Part shown: piece by piece, positions 9,401 through 19,708 of the stretch
How positions within the stretch are numbered: position 1 is the stretch's first letter
Layout of the letters: each line of letters starts with the position of its first letter
NCBI GenBank assembly: GCA_016987375.1
Contig: PJRA01000011.1
Location: 2,126,175 to 2,151,521, forward strand
Reading direction: 5' to 3'
Source of the DNA: Brachionus koreanus
Lineage: Eukaryota; Rotifera; Eurotatoria; Ploima; Brachionidae
DNA: 25,347 nt
Position numbers and translations under genes: made by a program
The notes under the pieces: generated by a model
Database searches by the model: none
What the model saw: only the letters and a program-made list of their open reading frames with translations
Told to the model about the DNA's origin: nothing

Positions 9401-12400
9401 AAAAAAGAATAAAAATAAAAATCAAATAAAATTAAATTGAATAAAATGAAAATAAAAATATATAAAAATAGGTATAATGATATAGAGAGATATATGTTTA
9501 GTTATTTGATGGTTCTGCGAAAAAATAAGAGATTGTAAGTTAGGAATTAAGATAAGTTTTCGAACAAATGAAATGATCTAAGAAGGTTTAAGTCAAGTGG
9601 TTCGATTTCATTCATAATCTATAATTTATTTTATGAACAATTAAAGTTTAATTTTTTGCCAAATTTTTAAAAGATTAAAATTTTTAATCTTTAATTCAAA
9701 AAGGTAGGCGATATAGTTGAAGTTTTGGCCGACCAGACCTTTCCATGTGATTTGTTGATGCTTCATGCTCACTCAGATGACTCTAATTGTCACATTACAA
9801 CAGCCAATTTAGATGGAGAAACAAATTTAAAAGTTTTGCAAAAAAATTTTATTAGTTTTTTTTTTTAAATAAATTTTCAAAAATTCTAGGAAAAATCAAA
9901 GCCGCAAAATTTGCCACTTTTATCAACGGAAAAAGAGCTCTCAAAATTAAGAGCGGTAATTAAATGTGACAAGCCAAATGTAAATTTGTATGACTTTACC
10001 GGCAAAGTTATTTTAGATGGAAATGAATAGTATCTAATTTAGATAAATCAAAAATAAATTTTTTTCCTAAATTTTTTTATTTCTCAAGTCCAATAATGAA
10101 TGATAATATTTTATTGCGTGGGTGTAATTTAAAAATTGGCTCTATAGTTTACGGTGTAGCAATTTACACAGGCAAAGAGACCAAAATGCTCAAGAATACA
10201 AAATTCAAGTCAAACAAATTGTCGTGTATAGAAAAAAGACTTAATACATTTGTCCTGGTCTTTCTTGGCATTTTGGCCGTAATGACATTTTCGTGTTTTG
10301 CTGGTTCGCTGGCATACAACCAGTTGTATGATGATGTATGGTATTTGGATGGACGAAGCCCAGATTTTTACAAAACAAACAAATTCATTTATTACATGAT
10401 AACAATCATATTGTATGCGAACATATTCAATTATATCATTCCACTATCTCTTTATGTAACTGTGGGTAAGTCAAAATGATTTGAATTTTTAAGCTTTTAA
10501 AAAAATTTATTAAAGAACTTCAGAGGTTTGTTGGTTCACAATTTCTGGAGTGGGATCTCGAGTATGAAAATTATCTAATTTAATCAAGACTAAAAATTAG
10601 ACTGTTTTACTTGTTTTTTATTTTAGATTATACGATGAGAAGAATGACCAGCCAGCCAAGGCTAATACGTCAGATTTGAATGAAGACTTGGGCCAAGTAG
10701 AATACCTTTTTTCAGATAAAACTGGCACTTTGACAGAAAATTTGATGATTTTCAAACAATTTTCCATAGACGGAACTATTTATGAGAAAAAAGGAACCGA
10801 GCTGGTTCGTTTGGGTTCCACGCAACCAGTAAATTTATTCGAGGTAAGAATTTATATTATAAATTTAAAGTTCAGTAATTTGTGACCATTAAACAAAAAA
10901 AAAAGAATAAGAACAATTAAATGACCATGTTTTTTTGCTAGAAAAATTAGTGAACTTTTTTGAATACAATTGAACTAGCTATCGTTATATAATTTATTAA
11001 TTTAATTAAATAAGATGTTAATTAAATAAAATATGAATGAATTGTTAAATCCCATTATTATTATTTATTATTATCAATTCAAGCTTCACAGGCAAAAGAG
11101 TAAAATTTAGAGAAACAAAAAATAATTAAAAAAGAAAAATTTTTTACAAAATAGATAAAAAAAATATAATTTAGTTACAGATCAAAATAGGAATTTAAAA
11201 AACTCAATTATTTATTTATTTATTTATTTATTTAAAGTTTAAGTCCCATGGACAAATTGAAGTATGATATAAAAAAAAAAAAATTATAACCAAATTAAAG
11301 TCTTTTTTACAATTATTAATTTAACTAGATGAGTTTATACCTAAGAGAAAAGATTTAGTAGAAAGATATATTAAAATAAGACACAATTATATATAAAAAT
11401 CTGTCTTAAGCAGATCATTTAATAAATAAAAAAAATTATAGTAGGTTAGGCTTAATTTCATATTTAATTTGATCTGGGAAACAATAAATTTCACTGAATC
11501 AACTAGACCACGATTTTCCTCAATAAATAAATGATCAATTATTGCTAGAGAAGTCTTCGAACTATAATCCAAAACATCAATATGAGTCTTTTTCTCCACA
11601 TTATTAAGTTGTTTGCAAAAGGAGGTATTTTTCTGATCAAACTTTTCATAATTTCCGCGAAGGAAGGTCAAGATATTCCAGCACACTGAGCTGTTCTTTA
11701 CTCGCTTTAAAAAGAATATCTTGTGTTTTGTGTATAGTTGTTCAATCATCTCTAACTGTAAGGTTTCTAACAAAGGTCTGATTCTGGAAAATTTCTTGAT
11801 TCCTACAGCTCTTTTAATTAATAAATTTTGTCTTATCTCTAGTTCATTTAGCTCATTTTCACTTATATAGACCAAATCCAGATGATATCGAAAAATTGAT
11901 TGACAAAACTGTTTATAGAGAAAGCTTACTAGATTAGGACATGCCGATTTTGGTTTACAGCCAAGTCCATATAAAGAGTAAAAGCTCCTCTCAACTTTTT
12001 TCCACTTTTCTTCTACAAAATTCCAGATAAAGTTAGATCTATCGAAATTATCTAAGATCAGGTATAAAAGTCCACTTTTAATTGATTTGTGATAACATAT
12101 ATTTTACTTAGTCTACCAAGCCAAAATTCTTACATTTATATACAAATTCAATTAACTCTATTCAAGTTTTAGCAGCATATTTCATAATATTAATGAAAAT
12201 TGTTTGTTCTAAAATTTGCTGAAAAAGTCGTTTTAACATTATCAAATTTTTTGTATAACAAATCAGAGCACAACTTGTTCGGACTTATTTGTTTTAAAAA
12301 AAAAATATTTTTGTTTCATAAACATTTGTTTTATTTATTTAGGTGAAAATCTAGCAAATTTCTTTATTCCAAGACATTTTTTTAGTAACATATTCTGTCT

Positions 12401-15400
12401 ATTGTATCAAATTCTTTTAATTTTCGTTCCGAAATTAATAATAAATCAAGATGTTGTTTAAAAATAGACTGAAAAAATTATTTGTGCAAAAAACACACTA
12501 AATCTGAACTAGTCATCTTTGTTTGCAACCCAGTCCGCAAAAAAAGTAGAAGCTTTTTTCAACATTTTTCCATTTTTGTTCAACAAAATTACTTACATTA
12601 GAACAATCGGCAATTGACGCAAAAGACCTAAATATTCTATATTTTCTGCATCTGTCACATGGTTATTATTCAGACTAAAACAGGACTTATCCATAGTTTT
12701 CTCTCATCCGAAAGTTAACGCAGTAGATCTTTTGGCATTGAAGTCAATCTTCCATAATTTAGCAAATTCAGAACATTTATTAAGGAGTATTTTACATTGA
12801 CCAGCAAAGGGTGAAGAACTACTTTTTTTTATTCATCAAAAAAAAACAATAGTTTGCAAAACTCTTTTCATTAATGAAGATATCTAAATGATACCTAAAG
12901 ATTGATTGAAAGAACTGTTTGTATAAGAAAGATATAGTTTCTGGGTTCATTAACTTTGGTTTGCATCCAACACTATTTAGGGAGTAAAAACTCTCTTCAA
13001 CTTTTTTCATCTTATTTTCAACGAAATCCTTTATTGATTTTTAATTTCCTGGTTGGTCAAGATAAATCAAACTTTGTACTTTTGGAATCGTAGAGCCATT
13101 TAATTTAAATTCTGCTTTAGAACTTGTACTTTTTTTTTGAATAGGATTGATGCCGATTTAGAGGCATTAAATTTGATTTTCGAGTTCTTGGCATAATTTT
13201 CACAAGTTCTTGGCAAAATTTATATTCATAAATATTAGAAATAATAGAATAGAAATGAGTATTTGATATTATGAGCTCCGAATCCAAAACCCCTCTTTGT
13301 CAAGTCTCAAATGAACTTCTCGAAATTATGCTCTATAGTCATTAGTCATCTGCCAATCATTGATTACTTCCATTACTCTTTTTTACTCTTTAACTCTAAT
13401 TTTTACTCTTATTTTGAATTAAAAAAATAAAAGCTTAGTGTTAACCAAAAAAGGATATTTTTCATTAAGTTTTTCTTTAACTGGTTGAAATGTTGGTCCA
13501 ACCATTGATTCCTGTCAAAGCATAATTTTGAAAATAGATCCACTTTTCATCACAAGTACCGATTTGTCTGAATAAATTGTTCACCAAGAGGAGTCTTTTG
13601 GTAGTTTTCTACAAATTTCAATACCCCATTGATAATTTAAATCTGTCAAATGTCTGAGGAACAGCTCGACAACTTCTGTTAGCTTTGTTGATCAAATTAA
13701 GCTGAAGAGATATTGTTGGATATTTTATTTTGAATTGTGAATTAAATTATGTTTATTTTAACAAATGATATGTCTTGAAGTTTTAGAACTAAAAAAACGC
13801 TAAAATCAAAAATGTCCAACCTTTTAAAAAATACAAAATTTAATACTCTATGGTTTTGTAGGCATTCAAATTCTTGATATTCTTTTTAGAAAGAAAACAT
13901 GTCGTCAGATTTTGTTATCTGATTTAATTTGAATAAAAAGTCTTGACTCATAAACAGTTAAAAACTGTGGATGCATTCAGAAACAAACCAAATAAAATAC
14001 TTCTTTTTTTCTAAAATTTTATCATGTAGACCGATCTGAAGATTTATATTTGTCCTGTCTTTTAGACAGAGCTTTCTAACTAATAGATGAATTTTATTGA
14101 TCCCATCAGCTATTAATAATCTAGTTCCAACAATATTTTTTTTATTATTAGAACATAGCCTAATTACCTAGTTATTATTCTGTTTTTAACGTGGCACAAA
14201 CAGTTCGAAAACAGTTCTTTTTAGACCTCAAAAAAAATGCAAATTTACGAAAGCTGTTAGCAATATTTCTTGGACTGTTAGCGCCACGTTTCAAAAAGCA
14301 AATATTTTAATTAATTTATTTTTTATTTTATTTTTTTTAATTTTAGTCAAGATGAGAGAACAATTTTTTTAATAAAAATAAATATCAGATTCTTTATTTA
14401 ATTTATTTTTAAAAATAAGCTTGAAAAGATGCATAAATTTTTTCAAATATTGAGTCTTTGCCACACAGTGCATGTGGATAATTCAACTCAACAAAAATAT
14501 CAGGCTTCTTCGCCAGACGAGTTCAGCTTTGTTAAATTTTGCGCTCAAATTGGTCTTGAGTATGAAGGCGAAGACAAATGTGTTGAAACATCAAGCATAA
14601 TACGAATAGTCAAATTTAATAACAAAATTTACAAATATAAACTTTTGGACATACTTGAATTTGACTCGGATCGAAAACGAATGAGCGTTATTGTCAAAGA
14701 CCTTCAAGAGAACAGCATTATTTTGTTATGTAAAGGTGCAGAAAATTCTGTATTCAGGTGTTGTACTAGTGGCAACATTCAGAGCTGTGATGCGGACATA
14801 AAACAGTTTGCCAAGCAGGGATGGCGAACTTTGGCCTTGGCACACCGTCATCTCACTGAAGATGAATACAAATCGGTGCAGAAAATATTGAAAAAAGCTT
14901 ATAATGATATTTTAAACAGAAAGGAAAGACTTGCAGAGGCTTTCGATCTGGTTGAGTCCAAGCTCGATTTGATAGGAGCCACTGCTGTCGAAGACAAACT
15001 GCAGGAGGACGTTGCCTTTACTTTAGAAGAGCTAAGGCGTGCTGGTATCAAGATATGGGTCCTTACGGGCGATAAACGAGAAACTGCTATCAATATTTCT
15101 CATTCTTGCAAGCATTTTTCAAATAATATGATCAAACTTTTGATGACTGATATAAAACAAGTTGACCAAATAAAAAAAAGAATCAATTTTTTCAAAAAAC
15201 AGTAAAATCAAAAGAATTAGTTTAAAATTTTATTAAAATTTTATTTAAACAAAGAATTTTGAAAAATCCAAATGAATCATATGCGCTTGTAATTGATGGC
15301 GGAACACTTGGCCTCGTGTTTTCGAATAATTTAATTGACAGATTTAGAGATATGTGCATGAGGTGTGAAGCAGTTTTGTGCTGTCGAATGAGTCCAGCTC

Positions 15401-18400
15401 AAAAAGCAAATGTGATTTTTTTTTCAATTCTAAAAATTAATTTCTTAGAAAAAAGAAAAGTGCATACTCTGTTAAAATTTAAAATAATTATTGATTTGAT
15501 TTACATATAAAAAAAAATAGCAGAAAGATTTATATTAGGTAAAAACAGAGTATGTAAATTTTGTAATTTTTTTTTTCTAAAAAAAGCAAATTTAGCCATC
15601 TATCAGCAAGCATTTTCATTCTTTTCTTGAACCAAAAATTTTTTTTTGTTAATAAAATTCAATGAATATAAAAAAATAAAGATTGTTCGAATGGTTAAGA
15701 AAAGCAGGGAAGAGCCAATGACTGCAGCAATAGGTGATGGTGCTAATGATGTGTCAATGATACAAGAAGCCAATATTGGTTTGGGTATATTTGGAAAAGA
15801 AGGCCGCAACGCTGCTCGTTCGGCAGATTTTGCTTTTTCAAAATTTAAATATGTGCGCAGAATTTTGCTTGTTCATGGATTTTTATACTACACAAGAGGT
15901 GCTAATTTGGTTCAGTATTTTTTCTACAAGGTATTTAATTTAATTTAAACTAATAATATTAGTATAATTTTATATTTAAAAGAATTTAACTTTTGCCATT
16001 TGCCAATTCTATTTTGCTTTTTTTTCGGCCTTTTCTATTTCGGTAAAATTTTAAAATTTAAGACTAGTATTACCAAATATTTTATAAAGACAGTTTATGA
16101 CACATCGATAATGACATTATACAATGTCTTATACACTGCATTTCCTCCTCTAATTTATGGACTTTTTGAGCAAACAGTCAATATTAGAATAATCAACAAA
16201 AGTCCTTTTCTATATCAGTAAATTTAATATTAAATAGCATATTTACAATTTAACTAATGCTCAACAATTACATGCTAATTTAAAATTTAATAGATAAGTT
16301 AAAAATTTCGTTTAATCAGATTAATAATTTAAAATAAATGATTTCTCTAGTGTTCTTACCAAAGACTGATTCATTCTAAAAGTAAAAGAGAATTTAATGG
16401 ATCCATGCTTCTAAAAGGCATACAATCAGTCAATCAATTGAAATCATTTTTTATGTGATTGACGTGAAGTAAAATTGAAAAAATTTATTGATACATGGGT
16501 ATCTAGCAAGTTAATGCCAAACGAAACTAATCCTAAGAGTCTAATACCCAGATGATCTTAATACCATCGTAATAAATACTAAATTTTAAAAAAAATAAGT
16601 TTTTTTAGAACCAAAGAGAAAAATTTTTTTTATTGACTTTATTTAAAAATTAGGAAAAAAATCAATCATCAAAGTTATAATTTCTGTATTTTTTCAAGTA
16701 TTCAATATTAATATTGTTTGTCTCTTCAAGTCTGATGGTGATGGTGATGGATGGATGGTTTTCGGATAATTGACCGAAAGGACTACGGGATTATAATCCC
16801 TTGGAGTCTATGATTTGATTATTTTTAGCGTCTAAAGAGCCCCGATGATTAGATTTTTATTTGATGTGACCAAGTATAGTAGGTCTTGGGGCTGACTTAG
16901 AGTGTGCTCCTTCATCTAGTTCAATGGCTTAGTTGTACTCTTTTATTTGGCTTCGAGTAATAAGACTCTTTTCGCCATTGAATTAAAATTTAATAAAAAG
17001 TGTCCAAATAAGAAGTGATAGGTTTTTTAGAGTTTTTTTTTTTCAGTTTTATATTTATTTATTTAATTAGTTAAAGTTTAAGTCCCATGGACAAATCGAA
17101 ATAAGAATAATGGACAGTTAAATATAGTTAGTCCAGAGTTGCTACATTCGAGGCACCATTCAATCAATAGAACACTGAATGCTAAATCGTATTCAGTGCA
17201 ATTTATATAAGTCAGATCTTCTACTTTTGATAACTGTTTAATAAAAGAAGTATTCTCTCTATCAAATATTATTTATTTATTTATTTGTTTTTTGTACCGA
17301 GCTAGAGCTCCTTCAGAGTAAAGTAAAAAAAAATGTAAAGAAAGTTTAAAAGACATAGGTTGTTACATGTGACAGAAGTTTACATAGTCGAAGCTTCATG
17401 AAAAAAAGAGGAAATAGTAAGGTAGCAATTACAACATGGAATAGGGTATTCAATATATCTTGATTCGAAGTCTTGTTTGTATTCATCCACTAGTCTGACA
17501 ACCAATGGAATAGAATGACTCAGTCCTGTCCCAACATATCTCTCACTCAACTCAAAAAGCCGATTCGAGACTGTTAGTAATTTAAGTTTATTAAAAGCCT
17601 CATGATGTAACATGTTAGAGGGAGTATCATCTTTAACTTAAGGATAGATCTGACTGCTGTGTTTTGAATTGCTTGTAGTTTTTTTGATATTAATTTCTGA
17701 AAATAAATTCAAGCAAGGAAAAGAATAGTCTAAAATTAATCCGACTAAAGTTTTATATAGATATTAAATATCTTACAATTTTTCAAAAATTTGTTTGATA
17801 AAGAATATTTTATACTTATAATAAATTTGTCTAATAGACTTCAATTTTAATGCTTTGTTCAAAGTTTTTGTTTTTGTGAATTTACTGGGTCCAATAAATC
17901 GTCTTATTAAAATATTTTGCCGTATATCAAATTCATTTAAACTCTTTTCATTAATGAAGATATCTAAATGATACCTAAAGATTGATTGAGAGAACTGTTT
18001 GTATAAGAAAGCTATAATTTCTGGGTTCATTAACTTTGGTTTGCATCCAACACTATTTAAGGAGTAAAAACTCTTTTCAACTTTTTTCATCTTATTTTCA
18101 ACGAAATCCTTTGCCGATTTAGAGGCATAAAATTCGATTTTCCAGTTCTTGGCATAATTTTCACAAGTTTTTAGCAAAATTTATATTCATAAATATTAGA
18201 AATAATAGAATAGAAATGAGTATTTGATATTATGAGTTCCGAATCCAAAACCCCTCTTTGTCAAGTCTCAAATGAACTTCTCCAAAGGACCTCTAATTTA
18301 CTCAGCTTGTTAGAAATGATTGATCTTCTTAAATTGTCTTCAAGTCTGATTTTTTAGCAAGGCTTTTAGAAGCTTCTTTTCGAAAGATAAATCAATTACT

Positions 18401-19648
18401 TAAATTAATTAATTGTTTGCTTTTTTAAATAATTTCTCTTTGTTTTTTCACTTCGTTTCTGTGACTTTTTTAATTTCACGCATATGTAAAAATTTCAATC
18501 TATTTGGTATTAGATTTATTAAGTATTAAGTTCTCATAGTATTAATTCCTTGTTGGTATTTGATTCTTTTAGTATTAAAATGTTTAGGTACTAATTTCTT
18601 ATTTTTGTTTGGTATTAATTTGGCATGAATCGTTCATCAAAACTCAATAAGGAATCTATTGATAAATTATTTGTCCACTTAGCCTAATTCTTCGGAGACA
18701 AAAATTTTTTTAATTTTTTGGGATGAAATTTTGCATAAAACTAAAATAAAAATTACTTTTAACTTAAAGCTAATTAACAAATATTAAAATTTTAAATTTT
18801 TCAACTTTAATTTGATTTTTTTTAAGAACAATAAAAAAAAATAATTTGTTAAAATGGTCCGAATTTATTAAATGGAATATACTGGGTAATTTTGAATTTA
18901 CAAACCATACTAAAACATTAAAAGAAAACATTTTCCAATTCAATTTTTTAATTAAAACTAATGTAAAGGTGTATGGCATTCAGCGGTGTCTTTTTTCTTT
19001 GCATATGCTGTTATACAATCTGAGATACCATTAGGAAACGATGGAAAAACTGCTGGCACAGCTGTTTTTGGAGCAATGATTTTTACTCAAATATTTATCA
19101 TTGTTCACATTAAGGTAAATTTTAAATTTTTTAACAAAAAATTTTTTTTCAATTATGCAAAGCTTCTGCTTGAGTGGAATTACAAAAGTTATTTTATCAT
19201 TGTCGGCTTCGGTCTCAGCTTATTCTTCTATTTCTTTTTCTGCTTCATAGTTAACTCGTTTATTGTGCCATTTCCAATTACGATTATTACCGAAGACCAA
19301 ACAGTCTATTGGATTTATAACTTTATGTATACCAAAGCACCATTTTGGTTCTACATAATCTTGGCCACAGTTATTTCACTCATACCAGATATAATTTTAA
19401 AGATAATTGAAAATATTGCTCAAATGAATATTGTTCAAAAGTTAAGACAAGATGAGGTAGAACGAAACAAAAAGGGTGAAAAAATGAAGCAAACAGAAGA
19501 TAAAGACACAGAAAGCAAGAAAGTGAGAGTGTTTTATGTGCCGCCAAGCATCAATAGAGTTTTTGACACCAAAGTTAAAATTATTGACGATGACACGTCA
19601 GATGAGAAAAAAAAATTGGTCAGTCCGTTAAGCCATAAAAACGGCTAA
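6485..19648 (+). CDS. P4-ATPase phospholipid flippase, ATP11-like, 18 exons, complete
   Basis: P4-type ATPase that flips aminophospholipids to the cytosolic leaflet, in known cases with a CDC50 subunit. Exons: 6485-6562, 6627-6755, 6817-6906, 6947-7030, 7099-7206, 9704-9832, 9890-10029, 10089-10465, 10516-10561, 10627-10843, 14420-15201, 15255-15411, 15682-15930, 15983-16042, 16090-16217, 18827-18885, 18969-19114, 19163-19648. All junctions are GT-AG and in frame, giving 1154 aa. Seen: [18 protein letters not shown] before M1, ATP11-like IKQGYED, A-domain DGETNLK (200-206), M4 PLSL (371-374; family usually PISL), phosphorylated D424 in [14 protein letters not shown] (571-575), TGDKRETA (682-689), GDGANDV (797-803), then the M5-M10 segments and a charged tail. 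The [12 protein letters not shown] stretch before D424 also matches ATP11A/B/C. Exon 1 and its donor are the least certain. Exon 11 could instead start at 14429. The large introns are 5, 10 and 15. Confidence 0.93.
7496..7618. repeat. 26-bp direct repeat pair
   Basis: The same 26 bases, beginning TGGCTACCGTTGACTTTT, occur at 7496-7521 and 7593-7618, with 71 bp between. Neighbouring sequence does not match. They could be a local duplication or flanks of a lost insertion; no function is evident. Confidence 0.6.
7775..8040. mobile_element. hAT-type MITE with 8-bp target site duplication
   Basis: A 266-bp non-autonomous DNA transposon. The ends are imperfect inverted repeats: the left starts CAGACTTGTGCAAAAGTCA and the right, reverse-complemented, starts CAGAGTTGTTCAAAAGTCA. 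ATTTTTTC flanks it exactly on both sides (7767-7774 and 8041-8048). An 8-bp duplication and CAG-starting termini are hallmarks of the hAT superfamily. The interior is AT-rich with no transposase. Another end of the same family lies near 24868. Confidence 0.78.
8334..8957. repeat. Large perfect inverted repeat with a second displaced inverted block
   Basis: Two 183-bp arms, 8334-8516 and 8729-8911, are exact reverse complements by eye, separated by 212 bp. Each has CTGGTGGATCTCGGTAAT at its outer end and an (AT)n tract near its inner end. Directly beyond the right arm, 8910-8957 is an exact reverse complement of 8646-8693, which lies inside the spacer. A third inverted pair of 10 bp (8635-8644 and 8718-8727) brackets the spacer copy. 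No coding potential was seen. Perfect arms imply recent origin or gene conversion. Confidence 0.9.
9106..9301 (-). mobile_element. LINE (non-LTR retrotransposon) internal fragment, copy 1
   Basis: On the minus strand this encodes, with breaks, a segment downstream of a LINE reverse transcriptase, including [24 protein letters not shown] and GLGCK. It is nearly identical to 12507-12702 and shares both end points with it. It is a dead fragment, antisense to the P4-ATPase. Confidence 0.6.
9350..9396 (-). mobile_element. LINE 3'-tail motif
   Basis: The minus strand reads GAAGGAGCATTAGCTCGGTAC followed by an A-rich tail. It matches the tail of the LINE at 17269-17720, so it is probably the 3' end of a severely truncated copy of that family. 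Confidence 0.4.
11212..12060 (-). mobile_element. LINE 3' part with post-RT domain open frame and (TAAA)n tail
   Basis: The minus strand carries an uninterrupted frame from about 12050 to the stop at 11387. It reads [43 protein letters not shown], then [16 protein letters not shown] and [13 protein letters not shown]. These belong to the region C-terminal to the reverse transcriptase in a family of animal LINEs. Downstream, CATGGGACTTAAACTTTAAA and a TAAATAAA-type repeat (11212-11235) form the 3' end, matching the tail at 17050-17100. The polymerase core is missing (5' truncation). It is inserted antisense to the host gene. Confidence 0.7.
12507..12702 (-). mobile_element. LINE internal fragment, copy 2
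   Basis: Near-identical partner of 9106-9301, with the same borders. It has a small insertion near 12617 (CGCAAAA) relative to copy 1, which disrupts the reading YLGLPI. Antisense to the flippase gene and non-functional. Confidence 0.6.
12819..13321 (-). mobile_element. LINE fragment with TCENYAKN and GCKPKLMNP segments
   Basis: On the minus strand the pieces [46 protein letters not shown] and [10 protein letters not shown] appear in LINE order, interrupted by frameshifts and stops. The part 12858-13321 matches 17939-18282. This copy keeps about 119 nt (13032-13150) encoding the FKLNG to YLDQPGN stretch that the other copy lacks. Confidence 0.65.
13455..13690 (-). mobile_element. Decayed mariner-type transposase fragment
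   Basis: Minus-strand translations in shifting frames give [10 protein letters not shown], then GEQFIQTNR, then [12 protein letters not shown], then [19 protein letters not shown]. The order and motifs match mariner transposases, where [TC][GC]DEKWIYF carries the first Asp of the catalytic DD34D triad. At least two frameshifts and several stops are present, and the HDNA region was not found. It is a fossil without activity. Confidence 0.55.
14188..14305. repeat. Short inverted-repeat element (possible MITE)
   Basis: The ends pair imperfectly over about 25 bp: the left contains TTTTTAACGTGGCACAAACAG, and the right reverse-complemented contains AAACGTGGCGCTAACAG. No clear target duplication was seen, so family assignment is not possible. 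Confidence 0.35.
16731..16990. other. GC-richer patch with GATG-type microsatellite and 14-bp palindrome
   Basis: It begins with a GATGGT/GATG short tandem run (16732-16759). It includes the perfect palindrome GGGATTATAATCCC at 16787-16800. Composition differs from the surrounding intron, suggesting an inserted repeat, perhaps a retroelement untranslated region. No protein similarity was recognised on either strand. Confidence 0.35.
17050..17100 (-). mobile_element. LINE 3' tail
   Basis: ATTTATTTATTTA followed by TTTAAGTCCCATGGACAAAT matches the 3' end of the LINE at 11212-11262. It marks the end of another truncated copy in the same orientation. Confidence 0.5.
17269..17720 (-). mobile_element. 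LINE 3' part of a second family (CR1/jockey-like C-terminus)
   Basis: On the minus strand, [14 protein letters not shown] is followed after a frameshift by [28 protein letters not shown] and LVDEYKQDF, ending near 17380. This is the pattern seen at the C terminus of CR1/jockey-type reverse transcriptase proteins. The element ends AGCTCTAGCTCGGTACAAAA plus a (TAAA)n run at 17269-17290. It is a dead, 5'-truncated copy. Confidence 0.6.
17773..18282 (-). mobile_element. LINE fragment, partner of 12819-13321
   Basis: The minus-strand frame from 18177 to 17773 reads [69 protein letters not shown] and [13 protein letters not shown]. This is the same post-RT region as at 11387-12060. Compared with the copy at 12819-13321 it lacks about 119 nt between SKSAK and DFVENKMKK. 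The 5' limit near 18282 coincides with that of the other copy (13321). Confidence 0.7.
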
Positions 19649-19693
19649 GTATTCCAAAAGAGTTTCATCAGCTTCATCAGCCACATTAGTCGA

Positions 19694-19708
19694 AATAAAT
19701 TGAATAAA
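19694..19708 (+). terminator. PolyA signals of the P4-ATPase gene
   Basis: Two AATAAA hexamers (19694-19699 and 19703-19708) occur 46-60 nt after the P4-ATPase stop codon, fitting cleavage shortly downstream. Confidence 0.7.

Larger units (their letters stand above)
7207..9703 (+). other. P4-ATPase intron 5
   Basis: About 2.5 kb, holding a 26-bp direct repeat, a hAT-type MITE, the large inverted repeat at 8334-8957 and two antisense LINE fragments. It separates WKDIR from VGDIVEV, which are contiguous in other P4-ATPases. The remaining sequence is AT-rich and featureless. Confidence 0.85.
10844..14419 (+). other. P4-ATPase intron 10
   Basis: The largest intron, about 3.6 kb. It falls between the strand following DKTGT and the nucleotide-binding domain. 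It contains three antisense LINE fragments, a mariner relic and a short inverted-repeat element. The stretches 12061-12506 and 13700-14187 are AT-rich with no recognised content. Confidence 0.85.
16218..18826 (+). other. P4-ATPase intron 15
   Basis: About 2.6 kb between the exons encoding [12 protein letters not shown] and [11 protein letters not shown]. It holds a GC-richer patch (16731-16990) and three antisense LINE-derived pieces (17050-18282). The parts 16218-16730 and 18283-18826 are AT-rich with no recognised features. Confidence 0.85.

Noticed and set aside
11210..11240. TTTA tandem run as a stand-alone microsatellite
   Set aside because: It sits exactly at the 3' end of a LINE fragment on the minus strand and is better explained as the element's tail.
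14899..15093. Open frame on the minus strand opposite flippase exon 11
   Set aside because: It is a shadow of the conserved P4-ATPase coding exon; its translation shows no family motif and is Ser-rich by codon reflection.
15459..15556. Short inverted pair GCATACTCTGTT / AACAGAGTATGT in flippase intron 12
   Set aside because: Only about 12 bp, no flanking duplication; too little to call an element.
18770..19034. Overlapping 60-70 codon frames on both strands around exon 16
   Set aside because: They arise from the short flippase exon and AT-rich intron; only the spliced plus-strand exon matches the protein family.
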